64,000 nt of DNA from Branchiostoma floridae (taxonomy: Eukaryota; Chordata; Leptocardii; Amphioxiformes; Branchiostomatidae). Each line of letters starts with the position of its first letter. The first letter of the stretch is position 1. The translations under genes were made by a program, and so were the position numbers. The stretch covers positions 22,617,976 to 22,681,975 of the forward strand of contig NC_049986.1 of the NCBI RefSeq assembly GCF_000003815.2, given 5' to 3'. The notes beneath the pieces were generated by a model that did not search any database, was not told the origin of the DNA, and was given only the letters and a program-made list of their open reading frames with translations. Shown here piece by piece: positions 52,401 to 61,395 of this stretch.

Positions 52401-52976
52401 CGGAACCAGCCCAACCTGTCCCCTTACCTGTACGGGCCTGCAAACGCGGAACAGATCCTGTTGCCGCCGCGCCAGCCCTCAGGCAGGCAAAAGGACGACG
52501 CGGTCGTGCAAGGTCTGCTGGACAACATGGAGCGAGGGCTCGTCCTTACCACGGAAAATGGCAATATCTCCGCCACCCGCCTCTGCAAGACCAAAGTCTT
52601 CTGGAAGAGCAACGACAACCGCAACAAGCAGGCAGAACGCTTGGAGAGGGAACAGGTGGTGCCGGTGTTTGACTATCAGAACTACCTGCGGGAGCTGAGC
52701 GCCTACGGCAACAGCGGAGGTCCCAGACCCAAGTGTGAGGTCATCTTCAGCTTCGGGAAGAGCTGGAGCGACGAAAGCCCGCTGGAGAACACTCCCATCT
52801 ACGTCATTGTGCGCAGCCGCACTGCGCAACACCTGATGATGGCTGTCGACAAGGGCGAGGCCGACCACGATGCGCAGAACACACTGCGCAGCATCGAAGA
52901 CATGATATCCCACGAAAACGAGTTTGGCAAACTGGCAGTGGACGTGAAAGAATACGTCAAAGCCAAGGACTTTTAG
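46453..52976 (+). CDS. Gene 8: TIR - TRADD-N-like - coiled coil - IRF fusion protein (1098 aa)
   Basis: Exons: 46453-46471, 46682-47119, 47263-47340, 47795-48184, 48521-49477, 49729-49913, 50554-50734, 51226-51470, 52039-52168, 52303-52976; 3297 bases, frame closed, ending TAG. Residues 7-152 are a TIR domain with E86, and 179-308 a TRADD-N-like region. Residues 309-627 are coiled coil ending in nine heptads (ALEERDR type, 49240-49428). Residues 628-750 are an IRF DNA-binding domain with five tryptophans (RPWLYG, VEWLD, IPWEH, EWSIH, AVWKT) and the recognition-helix motif WKTRLRVALSNHP. A Gln/Leu-rich linker follows. Residues 876-1098 are the IRF-association domain (LDIEVVYYKAGKVL, RLCKTKVFW, FDYQNYLRELSAYG). 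The 49477/49729 junction is phase 1 on both sides, and the first IRF exon has no Met before the first DNA-contact Trp, so a separate IRF start is not evident. An in-frame ATG at 46408 could add 15 residues. The predicted role is coupling TIR input directly to IRF-type transcription (inference). AATAAA at 53859-53864 is a candidate poly(A) signal. Confidence 0.78.
49240..49428 (+). repeat. Nine 21-bp heptad repeats inside gene 8 coding sequence
   Basis: Units encode ALEERDR and variants (ALGERDR, TSRERDR, TLDEHLR). The first five are nearly identical at DNA level. They would extend a charged helix or coiled coil. Confidence 0.93.
49729..52976 (+). other. IRF: Interferon regulatory factor module of gene 8
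   Basis: This part alone would be called an IRF gene: DNA-binding domain in exons 49729-49913 and 50554-50734, linker exons 51226-51470 and 52039-52168 (with MQELLQG repeats), and the IRF-association domain in 52303-52976. IRFs bind GAAA-type interferon response elements and dimerise through the association domain after phosphorylation. Which vertebrate IRF it is closest to cannot be judged by eye. If the fusion model is wrong, a short unseen 5' exon between 49478 and 49728 or further upstream must supply the start codon. Confidence 0.9.
50757..50792. repeat. TC-rich simple repeat in IRF intron
   Basis: CTCTCTCTGTCTCCTTTCTC(TC)n tract. Confidence 0.85.
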
Positions 52977-54038
52977 ATGCTGATACCTAATAATTGCCAC
53001 GTTTGGAATCATGGTGTTCAACTGAAACGATTTCCACAGACCAGAGGCAAACTGGAGAGAATCTTTGATCGTGATGCTTAGTCAACATAACATTCCATTC
53101 TAATCTATCTGGGAGCTTGCCAATATTTTCAACAAAAATTATAGTATCAATTCCTGTATAATGCTGCATAGCAGTGACACATGGAAGGTATCATAAAAGA
53201 ATAATTATTGTGTGAAGTAAAGTTATAGATATGGTGTACATATGAAATTATTGTTATCAAATATACATTTTGACACCTTTGTCAACACAGAACAAAAATT
53301 CATTTGTTCATTCCTTGACAAAGACTGATGCTGTACAGTCGAAAATTTGGGTGAGTCCAATTTTGGTGTTGGAAATTACAGTTCAACTATTTCAAGAAGA
53401 CAGAACAGAAATATTTTGCATGAAATGAATATAGCGAGCTATTATCGACACAAAAGCAATCAAACAGTCACTGTAGCATGCTTCTACTGTTACAATAGTT
53501 GTTCTAGCAATTGACAACTCAAACAATGCGCTATCATAGATATTGTGCATATACATTAAGTATAAATTGTTTGTCAAATACTCGATGTCAATGTGTTCAT
53601 GTACAACTGGAAATGTTCGATATTTTAATTCATGGTATTGTTACTTTATTATTTCACTTCTGAGCTTGTCCGGCTTATATCTATGGGTGTGCTGATGGTA
53701 TTGTAATTTTTTCGCACGTATCTCAAATTGACAAACGAGGCTGAACAGTCACTTTGTAGATTGAAATTATGGAAAGACGCAAACTGTTAATACTTAGCGT
53801 GGCTATTTTGTTCTTACATGCAGGCCCATATCATTTTACACATCATGATACATATTCCAATAAAGGAGTCCAAAGCTGATGACTAGCCTTTGAGATTTAT
53901 GTTGTAATCTATCTGGGACATCGAGTAATCAGAACAAGATAGTTATACAATATTAAACGTAAAGATCATTATCGTACCATCAATTGTATTGCAAAAAGTT
54001 TCAAGTTAATTTTACTCTTTTTATCTAATGGTTACTCT
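52977..54038. other. 3' UTR of gene 8 and convergent intergenic space
   Basis: AT-rich, no coding exon. AATAAA at 53859-53864 fits a 3' UTR of about 900 bases. The next gene converges from the minus strand. Confidence 0.6.
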
Positions 54039-57000
54039 TTAAACCATCAATTGAAGAATGTAAGTTAACGTTGCCATAGCGACGGTTGCCAGAATGCTGA
54101 CTGAAGCGGTGGTTGCGTCACTCTTGAATGACGTCACGGCGTTACACGCGTCTCCTTGGCAACACTGGAGACATCCGGACACGCTCTGAGATAAGTATAG
54201 TGGGTGAAAGCACACAGTTTGAGCAACACGGTATAAGATTCGAAAAAAAGATACTGTATGAAAACAGACCAGCTCGAGAATGGGGCGATTTTACGGTGTA
54301 CATTGTGCGCTTTCCTGCATATTCCATATCATGGCAGGCTATTTACAAAGGCATTTGCTTTCAAATATTTTCTCCAAATTTCATCCAACTTAAGAGCGCA
54401 CCATGTTGCAATATTTGCATTTGTGTACAGTAAACTTCAACATGCAATGTGTACCAAAGAGCATTCTTCGCTACTTCAGACCGACCTGTGAACCCGCCTT
54501 GCAGGTAGTTTCCGCCGCTGACCAGCTCAGCCTCTCGCAGTTCGCTTTCAAGCCGCAGGACTTGGTAATGGTCTTCAGGCTCCCCGATTCTACAATAAGT
54601 AAAAAAAAAAGCTTATCATCATCTTGTAATTAGGAAAACACATCATGCCCCTTTAAAATATCTACTTGTAAATTATGACACAAGTAGACGAAATATCTTA
54701 TAAAATCACATAGATGATCCGATACCAATTATTTTAATTAATTGTTGGATTTCAGTTGACAAAACACAGTATTTTCCAAGGAAAACATGATGATGGTAAC
54801 TTCTTAATCCCGGTGCACACCATGTACTGTATATGAACTTACTGGCAGACAACGTTGTGCAGGTGTCCGCGCCATCACTATCACACTGGGTGGGCCCGCG
54901 GCTGTTGCAGTTGGCGTCCGAGTCCTTCAACGAACACTGGTAGCATTTCAGAGCCGCGGCTGTAATTATAGATGATGGAAAAAAATGTTAGTACCAAAGC
55001 AACTGTTTAGAGGCAAGAGCGTTACGTTTCCAGGTATGATGGCAGTTTGGAATTGGTTGACACAAAACCAAACAATCGGGCTAATTATGTACCTTAATTA
55101 TAAGCCCCGGGCACCTGAGCTTTCGTGTAAAAGAACCTAACACACTTATCTTAAGGATTTTGTATGACCCCGTGTGTTAAGCTAAAACGTCATCCTCCCA
55201 ACGTCTGCTTGTAAATTATGACGGACTGTCCGTTTGGATCACCATAAAATAGCACAGCAGTAGCTTTAAAAAGAATATGTGGCTGAGATGTGATCAACGC
55301 CAGACTCAACGTCACTTTTTTTTTACAATATGACGTATGTGAGACCAAGGACGTACATATTAATAAGGTCTTGTTCGAAGTTGAATAAACACAATACCTG
55401 TAACACCGGTGTCGATTTGCATCGACACCGGCACCAGTGTCGATGCTAATCGACACCGGTGCGATTCATTTTGACCAATCAAAAGTAGCCTTACACACAA
55501 GAAAGTAAGGTATATGCAGGCATTGACCAATGAAAAGGAGCAAAACATATGCCAGAGCAGAGGGAATAAGTACAGACTGCAAGGGGGAATGGCTCCTTCT
55601 AACATTGATAATGAGTTTTGTTGTTCTAAAAAGCCTGCAATGTTTCGAATATTTTCTGTAGAAATTTTTGGTTTCAAAATGCAATGTGTAATCTCCTTAC
55701 ATATGCATGTACCAAAGAACAAATGTGAATTTTCAGAAATTTGACAAAGGAATTCACACGTATAGTACCAAGAGATCTATGCGTCATACAGGAGTTTGCA
55801 AGTTTGGGTGGGCTATATGATAATAACGTTAATGACCCGCCTGTTCCTCGGTGTACATGGTGTCATAACGCCTGGTCCTTTGCTATAACCACCAGGTCCT
55901 TCGCTCACATCGGTGGTTTATTCGGTGGTTATAGCAAAGGACCAGGCGTTATGACACCATATACACCTCGGGGCGGGTCATTAACCCTTAACTATCATAT
56001 ATATAAGCGCCGATGATTCCCTAACTGAACAACAAAAACAACAACAGCAACTCTCACAACAACAGTCTCCGTCGCTGACAAAATTGACAATGGTCAGCCC
56101 CTGAGCTTCAATTATGGTTAAACAGTCCTATACGAGGATGACATTTTCTGCCACATAGAGCACATCAAAAACAACAAAAACGCTTATTCAGAACAATTGA
56201 CAGTAACAAAAGGACTTGTCGTCAGTGACACAGGCGTAATTTGAAGTGCTAGATGCTGTGACGATAACATCGGGATAATCACCCGGACTCCCGCCCATTA
56301 TCAAGTCAAGCGGTGACCCAAGATGTGAACTATGATTACCAGATCTGCGCACGCAGGGTCTTATGTTGTTTGTCTGTGGGTGGGTTTCTGTGTTTAAAGT
56401 TTCGTTACTTTCTATCTGCATCTTGCCACCAAAACAACACTGAATCACGACAAAATACAGAGTCATGTGCCAAAAACATGATTGTTAAGCTGACGTGTTA
56501 GGTAGTCTAAAGCCTAGCTAAAATGTTGAAGCAAACTCCATGACCATGAATATAATATATGTAATTATTAATTAAATACGCGTAGACATGGAATGTATAT
56601 AACACACACAAAGCACTAGCTACGTCATGTGTCAAACACAAGACGTGTTGAGCCAATATGTTCGAGTATCAATGGTAGACTATCAGATAGACTCCACGCA
56701 CAATGTAATGTCATTATAGGTTAGCCACACATAAAATCACACACATAAAATACAGATAGCCAACTTGGGACAATATTTACTAGTCTAAACATTGGAACTG
56801 GAGACCTTAATGAAAGAAGCTAGACGTAACTACATGCTTGAAGATGACAAAAATTTGCAAAGAGAAAAAATGGACTGCAAATTGCTGACACATAACCAGG
56901 TAAGTACAGCGCTATCATTCCACTCAACCAACCGACTTAAATCTACCTTCCGACACTTGTACAGTAGTAGGGCAGACACAGCAACAACAGCAAAAACAGA

Positions 57001-57351
57001 ATTTTTCATGTTAACTTTGTAAAACTGTTGTGGTCGCAGTAATTATCTTAACAAATCCTTATACTGATCCAGACGAATAATGTTTAATAATGTGCATGTG
57101 AGAGTTCTTGCCACCGACCGAACTTTACCTACCTTCCCACATTTGCATAGTAGAGCAGACATGGTAATTACAGCAAGAAACAAACTTTTTCATGTTGACT
57201 TTGTAAGACTGTTGTGGTCGTAACCAATCTTTACACAGCTCCAGTTGAATAACTTTACAGTTTTTGCCACCAAGCAACCTTTACCGACTAACATAAACTT
57301 ACCTCCCGCCAGTAGAACAGACAAGGTCACAACAACAAGAATGATCTTCAT
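54039..57351 (-). CDS. Ly6/uPAR (three-finger) domain protein, secreted and probably GPI-anchored (138 aa)
   Basis: Minus-strand exons in transcript order: 57303-57351, 54843-54959, 54486-54589, 54039-54185 (417 bases, frame closed, stop TAA). Exon 1 gives a signal peptide (MKIILVVVTLSVLLAG). The mature part starts ALKCYQCS, a typical LU-domain opening, and closes with CLQCCQGDACN, matching the CC-x4-CN signature. The tail ends in a hydrophobic segment (VSILATVAMATLTYILQLMV) suited to a GPI-attachment signal. Junction phases are 1, 1 and 0. A read-through of exon 3 past the CAG/GTCGGT donor would stop at 54471 and lose the CCxxxxCN end; this could be an intron-retention isoform. LU proteins act at the cell surface as receptors, co-receptors or protease-system modulators; the partner here is unknown. 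The first intron contains a foldback element. Confidence 0.78.
55409..55462. repeat. Inverted/direct short repeat cluster
   Basis: Four alternating copies of GTGTCGAT / ATCGACAC form nested hairpins (CACCGGTGTCGAT...ATCGACACCGGTG). It lies in the first intron of the Ly6 gene. Confidence 0.8.
55828..55985. mobile_element. Foldback MITE-like element
   Basis: Long near-perfect palindrome with arms of about 65-70 bases from GTTAATGACCCGCC to GGCGGGTCATTAAC, and a central stretch of about 20 bases around 55893-55912. It encodes nothing. Outer words match the GGGGCGGGTCAT motif upstream of OAS copies 2 and 5. Confidence 0.75.
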
Positions 57352-58073
57352 GGTGAACTTGTAAGACTCCTGTAGTCGTAATATCGTCTTAATAGATTCT
57401 TTTCCCGCTCCTTGTGTCAACAGCAATGTCTTAAACGTTAGTAAACTGTAGCGTAGGTCATGCTCAAACCAAAGCCCGGCCCTCAGTGTAGTGATCTAGA
57501 CTATAGGCGTGGTCATTTCCACTTCAGTGACTGCTCAGAACCATTACAACCAATTTCGGAGCTCTGAAAAGGTCAGGTGTGATAATATGTTGTACTACCG
57601 GTTATGGAGCATGAATGGCAGTTACATACATGACATTTTGTAGATAACGTACTATTAGCAGAACAAGAAGATAACAACGTTAGCTTGTTAAATTAGATCT
57701 TTATTTGATATATAGTTAAAAAAGAAGTGTGAAAATATACCATGAACTCTTTGATTTTTGTTGTTGCAAAGGATTGCCTACTTAAAATCACGCCATCAGG
57801 AAATGCGGTGAAGTTTTGCAGTCTGATTTAAAACAATCAAACAGAATAAAATAAAACTAGAATAAAGGAGTAGTTTAGATAGATATATGTGATATGATAT
57901 AACGATGGTAAAGCAATAGACTTCTCCTGGTTAAACCAAAACCGTTTCTTCTAGCCGTGATCTCACTAAGTAGTAAGTTTACAGTATGATATACACAAAA
58001 CATGTAAAATCTGAGATTTACGTATTATTTATGTCTAAGAATTTCCAAAGCACTTGTGACTTCATCTAATGTT
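57352..58073. other. Intergenic region between the two Ly6/uPAR genes
   Basis: No coding exon is seen. It holds the presumed promoter of the first Ly6 gene and the 3' end of the second, AT-rich from about 57650. Confidence 0.5.
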
Positions 58074-60336
58074 TTATTTAAGAGTGATAGCCAATACGGT
58101 GATTAGCAATAACACTTTACTCTCCCTAGTAACCGTTGCTGTACTGTTTCTAGTTGTCATGGCAACACTGGTTGCCATGGCAACGCCCGCGACTTCGTTG
58201 CATCCGTCGTCTTGGCAACAGTGGATGTCCATGGTGAAGTTTTTGCCCAGCGCCCGCTGGAAGTAGGCAAGGTTGGTGCTGTTGTGGTAGAGCTGTTGTG
58301 CCGTCTGGCAGTTTGAGTACAAACTGCACTGCCTCCGCTCCAGCTTCATCGTGGTACCTGAAGAATGAAATAAATATTTTGTGATGTTTAATGTGATAGA
58401 TATTTGGCAAAGATTACATACTTATAAGGTGTGTGATAGGCCCCAAATCCTATATGATAGATATTTGGCAAAGATTACATACTTATAAGTGTGTGATAGG
58501 CCCCAAATCCTATATGATCAAATGGTAGACAATGTTATCATAAAAGAATGTTTAAACTTATACATTGGAATGCCACACCGTTTTGCACGACTGCAATAGA
58601 AGAGAACAAGGTTTTTGCTTTATGCATTTTTCTACATTGTATATAAGCATAGACAGTATATAAGAAAATGCACACAAAATGCATTTGTCGCATCAGAGTT
58701 TGGTTGTGATCTTTTTACTGAAAGCATAGAAAATGGCGAAATTATTATTAACGTCATGCAACTGCAAATTAAGAACACTGATATCACCACTGAAAAACTC
58801 TAATAAGATACTGTAGCTGCCAAATTCAATGACTGAGAATTTTATCATATTTACCGTTTCCAGTGAAGCGATGCTCCGTACTCAGAATGCACGCGTCATC
58901 TTCTTCTGCACACGTCATCAAGAACATGACGTCACAGGTCGGCGGGACGGCCAGGATGTCGCCATACTCCGCGTAGTCGCCAGGAGGTGCTCCTTCGGAG
59001 AGGTCGGAACAATGGTAACAGCTCAGAGCAGATACTGGAAGATGAAATATTGTTTAGTTGTTGCCATGCATTATGCCATGTCCAATTGTCGAGCAATTCA
59101 TTCATTCATTCATTTATACATTCGTTCATTTATTTATTTATTCATTCATTCGTTCGTTCGTTCATTCATTCATTCATTCATTGTGATCTCAATCAAATGT
59201 TGGTTTTGGCCTGGTTTATCAGTTTTAGCCTAACGTCCGCTGTTTTATATGTCAAAAACTTATGAGCACAATTGACATGTTCTTCATTCGTGGATCAGCT
59301 ACTGCTTCACTTATTTGACGGCGTGTGCGAGCTACAACTCTGGTTCTTCCCAGACACTGGCCGGGACCTCAATTCAACGTCCCTAGCCGAGGGACATCCC
59401 TAGCCGAAGTTTGGTACACATTTACACCAAAGTTGAATATCAAGAAACATTTGATGTTAAGTGCCTTTCTCAAGCTTAAGGGCACAACATTGGAGCTTTC
59501 AATGATTCGAACTAAGTATATGACTGTTCTAAGTTAATAAATCTAACCACAATGCCCATGTACCACGTGCAACATGCAAGGTAGAGTATCAAACAGTCCC
59601 AGTCTTGTTGCGTGACTACCCCTATCAGTGTCCTTGCAGCTGCGTGATAGATATGTCTACCTCATACCAACGCAGCGCCACGGTCGGAGGTAGGGTTGTA
59701 GAGTGGTTATCAGTCAAACTTATCAGGAAACAGTCAAACTGAACTTCAGTGAAATGAGTGGTGCGTGAGAAAGCTAGGCGTACCAAACGTTTTCATAAAA
59801 ACGGACATGTTGAGAGTCCCACCAAGAAAAAGTAGAGAGAAAAGGAAGAAAGAATTAAAATTCCCATGATTTCCATATGCGTCAAATGCAAGACAGCGAT
59901 TACTAGACCACAGATACAAGATTAAAAGCATCTGTTCCTAACTTACAAGCAAACCAAGTAATGGCCTCGTGAATAAAAACAAATAAACAAGCAAACTTAA
60001 CACAACCAACACTAACAAAATACCTAATAGAATTACCTAAATTTTCACGGAATAAGTCTCAACTATTTTCAGTGTTAGTTTTAGATAAAATCTATTTGCC
60101 TAAATGTCGTCTAACAGCACATATGAACTTTCACACTAAGAAATGGTCTTGTTAAGTTCAAGACGAAATGAAACAGACGTCAAAACCGCTGTGCATTATA
60201 TTGTACAGGGTTGCATTGACAATACAAACTGTTTTGCTGAATGAAATTAAGACTTTGATCGAGTTTTACCTTGCATCAGTCCAGAAGACGCCCAAAGGAC
60301 CAGCAGGCCCATAGAGACAGAGGAAAGACACAACAT
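58074..60336 (-). CDS. Ly6/uPAR (three-finger) domain protein, secreted and probably GPI-anchored (176 aa)
   Basis: Minus-strand exons in transcript order: 60270-60336, 58855-59034, 58074-58357 (531 bases, frame closed, stop TAA). Exon 1 encodes a signal peptide (MLCLSSVSMGLLVLWASSG). The mature chain opens VSALSCYHCS and closes HCCQDDGCNEV, the LU-domain CC-x4-CN signature. A Thr/Ser-rich stem follows, then a hydrophobic C-terminus (KVLLLITVLAITLK) fitting a GPI signal. Phases are 1 and 1. It is a neighbour and probable paralogue of the upstream minus-strand Ly6 gene, with a longer loop (YSNCQTAQQLYHNSTNL, containing an N-glycosylation sequon). Function beyond a surface LU protein is not predictable. 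Confidence 0.82.
58395..58520. repeat. Two-copy 63-64 bp tandem duplication in Ly6 intron
   Basis: TAGATATTTGGCAAAGATTACATACTTATAAG...CCCCAAATCCTATATGAT occurs twice in a row, differing by one base insertion. Confidence 0.9.
59092..59183. repeat. (TTCA)n microsatellite
   Basis: TTCA units with TTTA and TTCG variants, in the first intron of the second Ly6 gene. The Ile/His/Ser repeat peptide is an artefact. Confidence 0.93.
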
Positions 60337-61395
60337 CGCCGTGGTAGTGACAACACGGGGAGCTTCACTGCCACTGCAGCCCTTACGCGCTGTAGCTGAG
60401 TAAAGAGTTTGGGACTTTTGAGAGTGGATGTCACCAAACTCTTATTAGAATCACGTGCATGGGAAGAAATGACTTAGCACTGTCACGTCTTTCTGTATGT
60501 TGACGTAAGCCAGAAGCATCGATGCGATTGGTGAAAACTGTAAATAGCACAACCTGATTGGCTGAATGGAAATTATGAGCTACAATTGTGCCTGCAGTAA
60601 GTGGAAATTAGACTCTAAATTTTCTACAGTGACTATGGTAGAAATAAATTGGACAAACAGTAAGTTTGTACATGATAGGCTGGATACATAACACAACAGT
60701 CATATCTAGTATTAAGATAAAAGTTGGACGTGCAGGTAGTTGGATATCAATTCACTGACAAAAGATAGTCGACACCTGACCGTTTAGAAAACTTATGCAG
60801 TTGCTTAAGTAACTGTTATGTTGCGTTTCATACATTCATATTGTTTGCCCATCTATAATTCTATGTAACATGTCATGAAAAAAATTGAATTTACGACTCA
60901 ACTAAATATACACAACAGATATAGCAAGAAATTCACGAAAACTGCCANNNNNNNNNNNNNNNNNNNNNNNNNNNNNNNNNNNNNNNNNNNNNNNNNNNNN
61001 NNNNNNNNNNNNNNNNNNNNNNNNNNNNNNNNNNNNNNNNNNNNNNNAGAAGAGAGAGTAAATCAAAGAGTTGGAGGAAGAAAAGTATACTTCTACGGAG
61101 TGGATGTTTGATGATTGCGTGTTGTCGCTAAGGATATATCTTTCACTATTTGTCGTTCACAGACAACGATCACTTTCTGTTACGTGTAGAGACTGTTATT
61201 GCAAATATACAAATAAAAGATTATGAAATATCAAACCCGTAAAACTATTGTTGAAAAATAAGACTCCGGAACAAGACGCGACACGGTGCCTACGGTATCC
61301 ATTTAAGGATAAAGCCACACGACAGAGAACAATGGCTTTCATCCTTGACCTATGAGTGACACCTGCGTCACGTGTCGCAGGTGTCAGAGGTTACC
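60337..61395. other. Divergent intergenic region with assembly gap
   Basis: Lies between the minus-strand Ly6 start and the + strand cGAS-like start, so it should hold both promoters. Exactly 100 N at 60948-61047 mark a gap of unknown size. No clear TATA box was identified. Confidence 0.6.
60948..61047. other. Assembly gap (100 N)
   Basis: A run of exactly 100 N, the usual placeholder for a scaffold gap of unknown length. Confidence 0.98.
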
